Origin: DAOTXN01 sp034435435
Lineage (GTDB): Bacteria > Chloroflexota > Anaerolineae > S140-20
Reading direction: 5' to 3'
DNA length: 64,000 nt
Assembly (NCBI GenBank): GCA_034435435.1
Contig: DAOTXN010000033.1
Location: forward strand, 1 to 64,000
The notes beneath the pieces were generated by a model. The model was given only the letters and a program-made list of their open reading frames with translations. It made no database searches and was not told where the DNA came from. This document shows, piece by piece, positions 35,721 to 45,608 of the stretch. The position numbers and the translations under genes are program-made. Every line of letters starts with the position of its first letter. Position 1 is the first letter of the stretch.

Positions 35721-36760
35721 TTTTCCGGCAGAACGATAATCGTGTTATTCGTTATTTCAAAACGCGCTGTTTTGAATTGTTCGGCGACCCACATATTGGT
35801 GCGCAGATGCTCTGTCACCCGGCAAGTAGTGAATTGAGAGGCGCCGCTCGCCATGGCCAAGGGCACGATCAACTGGTCAGCCAGGTGCATGTCTATCGGG
35901 GCGTCACTGTGATGGTGCGCGATCAAATCTTGACAGGCCGTCTCGGCCACCTTTTCTGCCGGCAGACCTGGGCGCCCATACGCCGTAAAGCCCGCCCGAC
36001 TGCCGTCCTCGTACTCGGTCAGAATAAAGATGCCCGCACCGGGACCGGCGGCTCGCACGCGCCGTGCTTGAACGTCGGCTGTGATGCCTGCCTCTGCCAG
36101 CACGTTGCGCGTCCGGTTGGCCATGCGTTGCGGGATGTGCGCCGGGAGGTTAGAGGCGACAGCGATGCCCCATGCGCGCTGCAACGCCCCCCGCCTTGTC
36201 AACGACAGCGGGCGAATCTCGCCGACGTTTCCGGGAATATGCGCTGTGATTTCGCCGCCGCCGGCTGGGTAAAATCCCCACACCTTCAGCTCGACTGTTG
36301 CGTGCAAACCCAAACGCGCCATGGCAGGCAAATAAACCTCCGCCAGATATGGAAAAGGCGGACTCCAGGCCACGTGCGTTCCGCCGCGCAAGGTCAACTG
36401 TGAGGCGCCGGTCGCCAACGCCAGCGGTAAAAACACAGTCTGAAATACCAGGCTGACCGAACCCGCACTCCCGCCCTCTTTCATCTGAGCCACGTCAAAC
36501 GTGTATGTCCCGGCGCGGACCGGCCCTCCCGGCTCGAAAATCAGGCTCTGTGAGCCTATGCGGTCGCCGCCGACGGCAGCATCACAGATGGCGGCGGCGG
36601 CGCGCACGGCCGTCAAGTGTTGGGCAGCCAACCCCGGTTTGGGCCGGCCAGCGCGGATGTTTTCGATTTGCACGGCTTGGCCGGTCAATATGGACATGGT
36701 CAAAGATGTGCGCAGGACCTGCCCGCCTCCCTCGCCGTAAGCGCCGTCAATGGTGAGCAT
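35717..36760 (-). CDS. rtcA: RNA 3'-terminal phosphate cyclase
   Basis: This 347-residue enzyme uses ATP to convert an RNA 3'-phosphate to a 2',3'-cyclic phosphate, an end that RtcB can join. It shows the family start IDGAYGEGGGQVLRTSL, RAGRPKPGLAAQHLT, and the C-terminal VTEHLRTNMWVAEQF with the His that forms the AMP adduct. The ATG at 36760 gives the family start; the frame continues upstream into the copD gene without meaning. No clear ribosome site is present because the leader is the repeat at 36757-36790. The stop codon TAG is made from the end of the MITE-like element. Together with rtcB and archease this completes an RNA-repair set. Confidence 0.95.
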   Translation of the reverse strand: MLTIDGAYGEGGGQVLRTSLTMSILTGQAVQIENIRAGRPKPGLAAQHLTAVRAAAAICDAAVGGDRIGSQSLIFEPGGPVRAGTYTFDVAQMKEGGSAGSVSLVFQTVFLPLALATGASQLTLRGGTHVAWSPPFPYLAEVYLPAMARLGLHATVELKVWGFYPAGGGEITAHIPGNVGEIRPLSLTRRGALQRAWGIAVASNLPAHIPQRMANRTRNVLAEAGITADVQARRVRAAGPGAGIFILTEYEDGSRAGFTAYGRPGLPAEKVAETACQDLIAHHHSDAPIDMHLADQLIVPLAMASGASQFTTCRVTEHLRTNMWVAEQFKTARFEITNNTIIVLPEN

Positions 36761-36790
36761 GGTAATTGGTAAATTGGTCAACTGGTTTAT
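36757..36790. repeat. TTTACCAATTACC-type repeat in front of rtcA
   Basis: Copies of GGTAATTGGTAAATTGG form the space between the copD stop and the rtcA start and replace a normal ribosome site. It belongs to the family also seen at 20583-20656. Confidence 0.6.
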
Positions 36791-37290
36791 TGGGCTGTGG
36801 CGATGGCGGTGAACACCAAGGTCAACAGGCCACAACCGAGATTCAAACTCGCCAGCCGGGCGCGCCGCTGTTCCAGGCTGTAGCCGGCTTCGTCGTCGGG
36901 GTGTCCGGCGGCAGCCAGCGTTTGCAGGCGGCGGCGCTCCGGCTCTAATACCAGGGCCGCATAGCTGGCGATCAATGCCATCCCGATGACGGCCAGATGC
37001 TTGAACAACATCGCCCAGGCCCAGGTATTGTCAAATCGCAGCAGGCCGCCATAGTTCTCATCGGCGCTCATCTGGACCATGCCGGTGGCAATCAGCGCCA
37101 CCAGGCTCAGGTTCGCCCACGGGGTGAAACGCCGCTCCAGCTCGTACAAAAAAGCGCCAAGCGTGGGCGTGTCCAACACCCGACGCGCGCCCGGCAGCAC
37201 CACCGCCGCCAACACCGCAAGCCCACCAACCCAGACCACGGCCGCTACTAGATGAAAAGCATAAACAACTGCCAAAATGGTCGTAGACAT
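36787..37290 (-). CDS. CopD-like membrane protein
   Basis: This 167-residue protein has four membrane helices (VVYAFHLVAAVVWVGGLAVLA, NLSLVALIATGMVQM, LFKHLAVIGMALIASYAALVL and a C-terminal one ending FTAIATAQ). The His in the first helix and the HLAVIG His fit CopD-like proteins of four-helix type, some of which bind haem or copper. It precedes rtcA on the same strand. The function is a family guess. Confidence 0.75.
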   Translation of the reverse strand: MSTTILAVVYAFHLVAAVVWVGGLAVLAAVVLPGARRVLDTPTLGAFLYELERRFTPWANLSLVALIATGMVQMSADENYGGLLRFDNTWAWAMLFKHLAVIGMALIASYAALVLEPERRRLQTLAAAGHPDDEAGYSLEQRRARLASLNLGCGLLTLVFTAIATAQ

Positions 37291-37350
37291 CGTCCCCTGA
37301 TTATACCCCAGCCGTCCTACAGCGGCAAACTAATTTAACGCTAGATTTCT

Positions 37351-37541
37351 CGTAGGGCGCGTTTCCATACGCGCCGTCCGGCGGCGGATAAGAAATCCGC
37401 CTTACTTGTAGTTTCCATACGCGCCGTCCGGCGGCGGATAAGAAATCCGCCCTACTTGTAGTTTCCATACGCGCCGTCCGGCTCGTAGGGCGCGTTTCCA
37501 TACGCGCCGTCCGGCGGCGGATAAGAAATCCGCCCTACTTG
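37351..37541. repeat. 50-bp palindromic tandem repeats (REP-like array)
   Basis: The unit GTTTCCATACGCGCCGTCCG continues with GCGGCGGATAAGAAATCCGC and CCTACTTGTA; copies begin at 37361, 37411, 37461 (cut short) and 37494. Each unit holds a GGCGGAT-AAGAA-ATCCGCC hairpin, and two sites add GGCGCGT-TTCCAT-ACGCGCC. The array fills the gap between the CopD-like gene and the first glycosidase-like gene, and its last unit supplies the stop codon of that gene (37535-37537). It is not a CRISPR array because there are no unique spacers. Confidence 0.9.
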
Positions 37542-38725
37542 GGCATTTCTCGCAGCGCTTCGTAGGCCGGGCGTGGGCGAAACTCCCAGGGGTGCGGCTC
37601 GGTGATGGCCCACCAATACTGCTCGTGATCGGGCGTCCAGGCGGCATCGGGCAAATAGACCACCACCATCAACCCCACCCAGGGAGACCAGTGCTCGCGG
37701 GCATATTGAAAGGCGCGCACCAGGTAATCGGCCTTTTGGTCTTCGGTCACGGCGTGCCAGTGATAATCCGACGCCGGGCGCGGGTCGCTGGTCCAGCCGA
37801 ACTCGACGATGGCGATCTGTTTGTCGGCGTCGCCATAACTTTCCATAATGGCGCGCATATCTTCGATGTGCCGAAAGGCAAAAGCGCGATGGCCGCCATA
37901 GTCGGGATTGGCTGCCACCTCGTCGGGCGAGGTTTCGGGTGGAGCTTTGTAGCCCGGCGCGTGCAACCCCAACACGTCGAAATAGGGGAGAGCGCCGGCC
38001 TCGTACATCCCGCGCAGGAAGGCGTCGTCGGGCATGGCGTATGCGTTGTCGGTGCCGGTGGGGGCCAGGCCGGCCGAAATGACGATGGCCTGCGGGTCGG
38101 CGGCCTTGATGGCCACGTAGCACGCCTTGAGCAATTCGACGTATTCGGCCGGATTGGGGCGGCGGTCGGCCCATTCGCGGGCCAGGTTCGGCTCATTCCA
38201 CACTTGATAGGCGCGTACCCGTCCCCGGTAGCGCCCGGCCAGCGCCCCACAAAAGCGGCCAAAATCGGCCGGATTTTCCGGCGGGCCGTTGTTCCAGCCG
38301 CCGGTCCACAGCGGTTGATGGTCCAGGCGCAAGAGCACGTCGAGATCGTACTTTTCGGCCAGGCTCACCACCCGGTCGACGAAAAACCAGTCCCAATCTT
38401 TTGGGTCTAATTCCTGATATTTCTCCACGTCGCGCCAGCCGACGTTTTGTTTGATCCAGCCAAAACCTGCATCGGCGACCAATTGGACGTCGCGCTCGGC
38501 CAGCGGGTCGGCGTTCCACCAGGTAAAGATGTGCATGCCGTATTCGGGGGTGTTCAACCGCGGCCGAGGCCACGCGGTGGGCGTCGGCCCAGGGACAGGC
38601 GTCACGCTGGGGGTGGGCGCGGATTGACAGGCGATGACGAGGCCAATGCACAATATGAAACCCGCTCCCAGCCAGACAATTGCTCGGAGCGGGTCAAAGC
38701 GACGATGCTGGCTCAAACCGATCAA
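37535..38725 (-). CDS. Secreted glycosidase-like lipoprotein (GH5/GH39-like fold), paralogue 1
   Basis: The 396-residue protein has an N-terminal lipoprotein signal (IVWLGAGFILCIGLVIAC) with the lipid Cys near residue 33, a Pro/Thr-rich linker, and a TIM-barrel domain. The likely acid/base Glu is in QVWNEPNLAREW and the nucleophile Glu in IAIVEFGWTS, the pattern of clan-A glycoside hydrolases. It should act outside the cell on a polysaccharide not known here. Its start overlaps the end of the next paralogue gene by 4 bases (ATGA). The stop codon lies in the repeat array. Confidence 0.82.
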   Translation of the reverse strand: MIGLSQHRRFDPLRAIVWLGAGFILCIGLVIACQSAPTPSVTPVPGPTPTAWPRPRLNTPEYGMHIFTWWNADPLAERDVQLVADAGFGWIKQNVGWRDVEKYQELDPKDWDWFFVDRVVSLAEKYDLDVLLRLDHQPLWTGGWNNGPPENPADFGRFCGALAGRYRGRVRAYQVWNEPNLAREWADRRPNPAEYVELLKACYVAIKAADPQAIVISAGLAPTGTDNAYAMPDDAFLRGMYEAGALPYFDVLGLHAPGYKAPPETSPDEVAANPDYGGHRAFAFRHIEDMRAIMESYGDADKQIAIVEFGWTSDPRPASDYHWHAVTEDQKADYLVRAFQYAREHWSPWVGLMVVVYLPDAAWTPDHEQYWWAITEPHPWEFRPRPAYEALREMPK

Positions 38726-40056
38726 GGCTTCTCCATTTGCTTGAGTGCATCGAAGGCGGGGCGAGGAGAGCCGTCAAAGCGCACGATGCTGTAAGGAATG
38801 TTAGGGTCGGTCGGGTCGTGGTTCGTGTTGGCGTAGTTCAGATTCCACAGATAGGCGATCCAGGTCATGCCCCATTGGCGCTGGAGCTGAAAAGCCTGCA
38901 CAATCCACTCGGCCTGCTCTTGCTCGGTGTTGTCGTCCGCAAAACCAAAGCCAGGGGGCGTCCCGCCAAAGCCTTCCGAGCTGGCCCAGCCAAACTCGGT
39001 GACGCACAGCTTTTTCGCGCCGTTCATCGCGTTGTAATAACCCCATAGCGTGCTCTTGAACGACCAGCTATGGTGCGGGTTGTCAAAGGGGCCGCGAAAA
39101 GTGGCCGCAGCGTCGTTATAACCCGCGTTCCAGTCTTTGTCGGGCGGAAAGTTGATGCCGTTGTGATGGGCGCCCACACAGTCCACATAATTGAGCATCC
39201 CGGCGTCCAGCAGTTGCTGGAAATACACAAAATCGTCAATGGCCGTCACCCGGCCATCCGGCTCGACCCACCCGCCGGTGGGCGACAGCGCGCCGCTGAT
39301 GACGATGATGTTGGGATCGCGGGCCTTGATCTCGCGGTGGGCGATTTGCAGCAGCCGGACGTAATCGGCCGCGTTCAAGCCGGCGGGCGATTGCCACTCG
39401 CGGTCCAGATTTTGCTCGTTCCACACCTCGATGGCCTGGATTTTGCCCTTGTAGCGGTCCACCAGTTGACCAAGGAAGCGCCCGAACTCTTCATAATTGT
39501 CAGGCGGACCGTGGACGCCGCCGCCGCTACTGGCCCGCGCCCACTCAGGGGCGGTGACGACGCTCAACATCACGTACAGATCGGCCTGGTTGGCGTCGTT
39601 GATGATGCCGTCGACAAACACCCAGTTGAATTCGCCAGGGCTGGGTTCCATGTGCTCCCAACGCACCTGCTGTTTGATCCAGGTCATCCCCAATTGTTTG
39701 ACCTGTTGCACGGTGACGGCCGGGTCGCCCACCGAGCCTTGCACCTGAATGCCGTAACCAAAGCGATCGGGGGAAAAAGGCGGCAGAGCGGTATCGCTGG
39801 CTTGCGCACCGGCCTCGACCGGAGTTGGAACAGGCGCAGCGCCATCGCCGCCGGCGGGCGAGACCGCGACGACCGTCGCGCCGCTCAAGATGATGGTCGG
39901 TTTGGGTTGGGGCAAGGTAAACGTGGCTAACGGCGCGTCCGATTTACCGCCCCCGAAAACAAACACCGAGACGCACACCAGCGCCGCCGCCATCGCCAGC
40001 ACCCACAGGACAACGGCGATGGTGAGAAACTGCCTGTCGTTACGTAATCGTTCCAT
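38722..40056 (-). CDS. Secreted glycosidase-like protein, paralogue 2
   Basis: The 444-residue protein starts with a membrane anchor or signal (FLTIAVVLWVLAMAAALVCVSVFVFGG), a linker of about 80 residues rich in Pro, Ala and Thr, and a clan-A TIM barrel. Acid/base Glu is in EVWNEQNLDREW (Gln replaces the usual Pro after Glu) and the nucleophile in LCVTEFGWASSEG. It has a DxxGxxHN-like stretch (YVDCVGAHHNGINFP) shared with paralogue 3. The stop overlaps the start of paralogue 1, so the two are coupled. Confidence 0.8.
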   Translation of the reverse strand: MERLRNDRQFLTIAVVLWVLAMAAALVCVSVFVFGGGKSDAPLATFTLPQPKPTIILSGATVVAVSPAGGDGAAPVPTPVEAGAQASDTALPPFSPDRFGYGIQVQGSVGDPAVTVQQVKQLGMTWIKQQVRWEHMEPSPGEFNWVFVDGIINDANQADLYVMLSVVTAPEWARASSGGGVHGPPDNYEEFGRFLGQLVDRYKGKIQAIEVWNEQNLDREWQSPAGLNAADYVRLLQIAHREIKARDPNIIVISGALSPTGGWVEPDGRVTAIDDFVYFQQLLDAGMLNYVDCVGAHHNGINFPPDKDWNAGYNDAAATFRGPFDNPHHSWSFKSTLWGYYNAMNGAKKLCVTEFGWASSEGFGGTPPGFGFADDNTEQEQAEWIVQAFQLQRQWGMTWIAYLWNLNYANTNHDPTDPNIPYSIVRFDGSPRPAFDALKQMEKP

Positions 40057-40077
40057 GAACCACTCCCAGGGTTTCTT

Positions 40078-40143
40078 TACATTACGAAGCGTGCAACGTA
40101 AAACGTAACGGATTCACGTTTCACGCCTCACGCCTCACGCCTC
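40078..40143. repeat. CACGTTTCACG / CACGCCTCACG word repeat
   Basis: The 5' flank of paralogue 2 is made of short words: ACGTAAAACGTAACGG and CACGCCTCACGCCTCACG, ending at the stop codon of paralogue 3. Similar words occur at 50905-50957, 56700-56751 and 62645-62684. Confidence 0.65.
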
Positions 40144-43100
40144 AGCGCATCACGCCGGCCAGCGCGTCGCACGCCGGGCAGCCCCCACCGGGCCGGATGA
40201 TGGCATAGCCGTCCTGGGGGTCATAGCCGTAGCGTGGAAAGTCAATGTTCCACACGATGATGTTGGCCACCATGCCGGTGGAACGGCTCAAGCTGACCGC
40301 CTCGGATAGCCAGGCAGCCTGTTCGTTGTTATCAGTGCCCCGCGCCCAGGCAAACTGGTCTGAAAACGGCGCCAGACCTTCCTGAGAGGCGTAACCCATC
40401 TCGGTGTAAAAGAGCTTGCGCGCGCCCCCAAAGATATTGTAGTACAGTTGGGTTTGGGGCAAAAAGTACCACGAATGGTGGTGATTGCCGTCGTCGGCCG
40501 GGTGGCCGCTCGTGGCCGAGGGCGAGGTCGCGCCCGAATTGTGGTGCGCGCCGATATAGTCCATACAATTGGCAGCCCCGGCGTTGACCATCCCTTGCAG
40601 CCAGGGCAGGTCGTCGCACCCGTTGCCGCTGCACCCGCCAAAGTAGCCCGTGGGCGCGGGCGCGGCGCTGATGACCTTGACGTTGGGGTTGACGCTCTTG
40701 ATGGCGTTGTACGAAGCGCATAGCAGGCTGGTATAAGCCTGCGGGCTGATGGAGCCAATCTGCCATTCGCGGTCAATGTTCGGCTCGTTCCACACCTCGA
40801 TGGCGTCTGCGCCCGAGGCGGCTACACTCTTGAGCCAGTTGGTATAGTCGGCGTGAAAGTTGGGCTGGGTGACCATGCCGGGCGTTCCGAGGGCGCTGAG
40901 CTGAATTTTGAACCCCAGGTTTTTGGCCGTTTGGACGATGCCCGAAACGTCCTGACCATAGTGGACCTGCACCTTGGCCCAGGTCATCCCGGCTTGCTTC
41001 ATCTGCGCGGTAAAGTTCCAACTGTTGATATGACCGCCCAGCTCAAAGCCGCCTCCGCCGCCGCTGGGCGGGACCACCGGTTGGGGCGCAGCCGATGCCG
41101 CCCCGGCTTTGATGACCACGGTTAGAATGGTGCCGAAACGGTTACCAGAGCCATCGGCCAGTCGCCACACGCCCTTGAAGGCGCCATCCTGCTCAGGCGC
41201 GGCCAAATCTACCGAGATGTCGGTCTCACCGCCGACAGCCAGTGTGCCGATGTTCACGCTGTCCGGCCCGCCGAGCTTTTCACCGCTGTCAAACACCAGT
41301 TTGGTGTCTTCGGGCCAGGGGCACGCGCCGCTATTGCGCACGCGCCAGGTCTTTTTAAAGGTCTCGCCCTTTTCAAACTGGGTGTTGTCCGGCACAGTGA
41401 CGTCGGCCACGTAGGCGGCGTTGAGGCAGCCGGCCGGAACCGGCGTCGGCGTGGGACGGTTGGGGTCGGGCGTTGCGGCATCCGTGGGCGGCGGCCCGAG
41501 GGGTAACATGGCGGCGCTGATCACATCTGTTTCGGGTTGGGCCACGCGGATCGTGACACTACCCGGTGCGCCGCTTTGACCGCCCGACTGAGACAACACG
41601 GTAGCGCGAATCGTGTACTCGCCCGGCTCGGCGGGCGCGGTCCACTCGAAGGCGCGGCTCCCGTCCAGCGCACGCTCATCGCGGGCCAGTTGGGCGCCGT
41701 CGGCGGTCTCGACCGTCCAGACCACGTGTAATGCGCTGGAGGCGGTCGGCGGCGTTCGAATCGCAAATTGCTGCACGGCCGCAACCAGAGCCGGGTCGCT
41801 CCCGGTTTCGAGCATGCCGGCCACGGCGACGCCGCCCAGGTGATAGCGCAGCGCCTGCTCCAGTGTTTTGCCCGCGCTGGCGGCGGTGACGAGCGTCACG
41901 CGGCGCTCGGCGCCCGCGGCGTCGTGGTAAGTGTAGGTGTAGGTCTGGCTGTTCGCGTCGAATTGTAGCGAGTTGATGGCCTCGTTGGCTAATTCAACCG
42001 TGACGCTCGCGCCCGGCTCGACGCTGCCGGTAATGGCGTTCGTCACCTGGCTCAAAGGTGAGAGAGCCTGTTTCAGCGTGATATATCCTTCCATGCTGTC
42101 CACGCTGTAGGTCGAGAGAATCGGCAAGAGCTTGTAGCGACTGACCTGACTGAGCGCCCACGTCAGATAGCTCTCCGGATCGCCGCTGGCGGGGTTAAAT
42201 GGCGCGCGCACATAGTCGGCGGACAAGCCCAAGGCGCGCCAGTCGTAGCCGCCCGTGTCCCAATTACCCTCTCCGACAGGTGTAGGGGCCTCGACAACGA
42301 CTGCGAGCACTTTGCCTTGCGTGTGCAGAGCGCCGGCCAGCTCGGCCACAAAGGCGCTGTACGCCTCGCGCCAGTCGGCGCTGACTCCACGATAGTCCAG
42401 GTCGACTCCGGCGTAGCCCTGGCCCACCACGAGCGCCAGGATGTGCTTGATGTGCGCCTGGCGTGCGCCGGGGTCGGCCAACAGGTCGGATAACGCCAGT
42501 TGATTGACTGTGCCTTCGGCCGACCAGTTGCGCAGCGACGGCAGCAGGGCAAATTTGTCGCCCACGGCCGGCAGAGGCAGGCGGGTGGGATCCCCCGCCA
42601 GTCCTCCCATCGCTTCCAGCTCCAGTCCGATGGGCAACAGGTGTGTGACGCCGCTATTGGCGGCTTGCGCGGGCGGCTGGCTTGCGGGCAGCTCGGCGAA
42701 AATCGCTGCCGGGATGGCGTCCACTTGCATCACCACCACCGACTGTGGCACGTCGCGCCCCACGTGTGCGATCAGCATTTCGCGGTCGCGGTCGAGGCGC
42801 CCACCGATCCATGTCCAGCTCTCGCCGGTCCAGGTATACAGGTCCAGCGTCTCCCATGGCTCGGCGTTGTTGGGTATGTTTACTGCGATGATGGTCGAGT
42901 CGGGGGCTTGGCCTTTGGCAGCGATTTTATAATACGGGCTTTTGACCAGCAGGTTGGCGGGCAGCGATTCGGCCGCCCGACGCAACTCGCTCCCGGCGGA
43001 GCCTTCCAGGAAATTCAATTGAGGCACGGCGTCCAACTTGACCCCAAATCCACCATCGAGATCATCCGGCGCGGCCAGGATTTGAATACCGTCCTGGTGC

Positions 43101-43264
43101 GAGGCGACCGGAGCTTTGGCGCTGAGCGCGGTATAGTCGTCTCCCTGAAAGCGGGCCAGCAGGCGAAAAGGGGGTAAAAAGGCCAGGATGGCCAGGATAA
43201 CCAGCCCGACCCCCACCACACCGGCCACGAAGACCAGGCCGTTGCGTGAATTGGTTTCAACCAT
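40142..43264 (-). CDS. Large secreted protein: GH18-like, NBR1-type FW and glycosidase-like domains, paralogue 3
   Basis: The 1040-residue protein starts with a signal or anchor helix (VFVAGVVGVGLVILAILAFL). Residues about 200-480 resemble a GH18/spore-type hydrolase (GVDLDYRGVSADWREAYSAFV). A beta-rich region is followed by an Ig-like domain of the NBR1/FW type near residues 630-730 (FEKGETFKKTWRVRNSGACPW). The C-terminal clan-A TIM barrel has EVWNEPNIDREW and the acidic LFYTEMGYASQEG. The last part is homologous to the two downstream paralogues. The ATG at 43264 has AAAGGA nearby; an in-frame start 78 bases upstream is less likely. Confidence 0.78.
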   Translation of the reverse strand: MVETNSRNGLVFVAGVVGVGLVILAILAFLPPFRLLARFQGDDYTALSAKAPVASHQDGIQILAAPDDLDGGFGVKLDAVPQLNFLEGSAGSELRRAAESLPANLLVKSPYYKIAAKGQAPDSTIIAVNIPNNAEPWETLDLYTWTGESWTWIGGRLDRDREMLIAHVGRDVPQSVVVMQVDAIPAAIFAELPASQPPAQAANSGVTHLLPIGLELEAMGGLAGDPTRLPLPAVGDKFALLPSLRNWSAEGTVNQLALSDLLADPGARQAHIKHILALVVGQGYAGVDLDYRGVSADWREAYSAFVAELAGALHTQGKVLAVVVEAPTPVGEGNWDTGGYDWRALGLSADYVRAPFNPASGDPESYLTWALSQVSRYKLLPILSTYSVDSMEGYITLKQALSPLSQVTNAITGSVEPGASVTVELANEAINSLQFDANSQTYTYTYHDAAGAERRVTLVTAASAGKTLEQALRYHLGGVAVAGMLETGSDPALVAAVQQFAIRTPPTASSALHVVWTVETADGAQLARDERALDGSRAFEWTAPAEPGEYTIRATVLSQSGGQSGAPGSVTIRVAQPETDVISAAMLPLGPPPTDAATPDPNRPTPTPVPAGCLNAAYVADVTVPDNTQFEKGETFKKTWRVRNSGACPWPEDTKLVFDSGEKLGGPDSVNIGTLAVGGETDISVDLAAPEQDGAFKGVWRLADGSGNRFGTILTVVIKAGAASAAPQPVVPPSGGGGGFELGGHINSWNFTAQMKQAGMTWAKVQVHYGQDVSGIVQTAKNLGFKIQLSALGTPGMVTQPNFHADYTNWLKSVAASGADAIEVWNEPNIDREWQIGSISPQAYTSLLCASYNAIKSVNPNVKVISAAPAPTGYFGGCSGNGCDDLPWLQGMVNAGAANCMDYIGAHHNSGATSPSATSGHPADDGNHHHSWYFLPQTQLYYNIFGGARKLFYTEMGYASQEGLAPFSDQFAWARGTDNNEQAAWLSEAVSLSRSTGMVANIIVWNIDFPRYGYDPQDGYAIIRPGGGCPACDALAGVMR

Positions 43265-43380
43265 TGAGTATCCTTTCGAATCAGACTCTGGGCAAAATCG
43301 CCAGGGCGGGGCGTATTTTAGCATGGAACAGGAGAAGTGCAACCGATATACCGGCGAATCCGAGGACGCACTGAACCCAC

Positions 43381-43497
43381 CTAGCAGCCTGTCGGAGAGA
43401 CGTAATTTAGCCCCTTGTGGGCGTCCAAAATGGGCGCAAAACGAGCAAAAAACGGGCGCAAGGCCCTATATTACAGGGTTCTCCGACAGGCTGCTCG
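43381..43497. mobile_element. MITE-like palindromic element, copy 2
   Basis: This second 117-bp copy has perfect 16-bp inverted ends AGCAGCCTGTCGGAGA and TCTCCGACAGGCTGCT. It differs from the copy at 35604-35720 at 7 positions. It lies 117 bases upstream of the large secreted protein gene and 37 bases from the terminator of the aap operon. Confidence 0.85.
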
Positions 43498-43534
43498 GTT
43501 GCCCAAAAGGTGAACTGAGTGTAGGCAAACCAAA

Positions 43535-43564
43535 ACCGCCCGGAATCGAAGCGATCCGGGCGGT
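43535..43564 (-). terminator. Terminator of the aap operon
   Basis: Read on the minus strand, ACCGCCCGGA and TCCGGGCGGT form a strong stem with a short loop and are followed by TTTTGGTTT. It lies 45 bases after the aapP stop. Confidence 0.8.
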
Positions 43565-43608
43565 CCTTTCCTGTCTACCGTATACTGCCCACCGTCGCCT
43601 GCCCCCTG

Positions 43609-44379
43609 CTAATGCGTCAATATCTGGCTCAAGAACAGCCGGGTGCGCTCCTCGCGGGGATGAGCAAAAAACTCATCCGGCGCGTTCTGCTCCACGATGT
43701 TGCCCTCATCGAAAAACACGATCCGGTCGGCCACCTCGCGGGCAAAGCCCATCTCGTGGGTCACGACGAGCATGGTCATGCCCGAGCGGGCCAGCTCGCG
43801 CATCACGTCCAGCACTTCTTTGATCATCTCGGGGTCCAGGGCCGAGGTCGGCTCGTCAAACAGCATGATCTTGGGCTGCATGGCCAGGGCGCGGGCGATG
43901 GCGACGCGCTGCTGCTGCCCGCCGGACAGTTGGCCGGGGAATTTACGGGCCTGTTCGGGGATGCCCACCCGCTCCAGCAGTTGCATGGCCAGATCTTCGG
44001 CTTTGGCCTTGGGCATTTTGCGCACCCAGATCGGGGCCAGGGTGACGTTTTGCAGTACAGTGAGGTGTGGAAAGAGGTTGAACTGCTGGAACACCATGCC
44101 CACCTCGCGCCGGATGGCCTCGATGTTGCGGATGTCGTGCGACAGCTCGATGCCGTCCACGATAATCTGCCCGCGTTGGTGCTCCTCTAGCCGATTGAGG
44201 GTGCGGATAAACGTGGACTTGCCCGAACCCGACGGCCCGCACACGACGATCACTTCCTGGCGCTTGACCTCAATCGAAACCCCGCGCAGCACGTAAAAGT
44301 CGTCGAACCACTTGTGCACGTCGCGGCAGACGATGATCGAGTCGCCGTTCGTTGCGCCGGCTACCTGTTCCATGCCCAT
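43609..44379 (-). CDS. aapP: Polar amino-acid ABC transporter, ATPase subunit
   Basis: This 256-residue protein powers import of polar amino acids. It has Walker A GPSGSGKST, the QLSGGQQQRVAIARAL signature, Walker B IMLFDEPTSALDP and the H-loop VVTHEMGFA, all typical of GlnQ/AapP ATPases. The ATG at 44379 is chosen because AGAGGAGA lies just before it; another Met lies two codons later. It is the last gene of the aapJQMP operon and is followed by a terminator. GlnQ would be the alternative name; AapP is chosen because two unequal permeases precede it. Confidence 0.92.
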   Translation of the reverse strand: MGMEQVAGATNGDSIIVCRDVHKWFDDFYVLRGVSIEVKRQEVIVVCGPSGSGKSTFIRTLNRLEEHQRGQIIVDGIELSHDIRNIEAIRREVGMVFQQFNLFPHLTVLQNVTLAPIWVRKMPKAKAEDLAMQLLERVGIPEQARKFPGQLSGGQQQRVAIARALAMQPKIMLFDEPTSALDPEMIKEVLDVMRELARSGMTMLVVTHEMGFAREVADRIVFFDEGNIVEQNAPDEFFAHPREERTRLFLSQILTH

Positions 44380-44407
44380 GTCTCCTCTCTGCTGACCAAT
44401 CCCCAAT

Positions 44408-45607
<1,200 letters not shown>

Positions 45608-45608
45608 G

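Noticed and set aside
37351..37541. CRISPR array
   Set aside because: The regularly repeated 50-bp units follow each other with no unique spacers, and no cas genes are present in the window.
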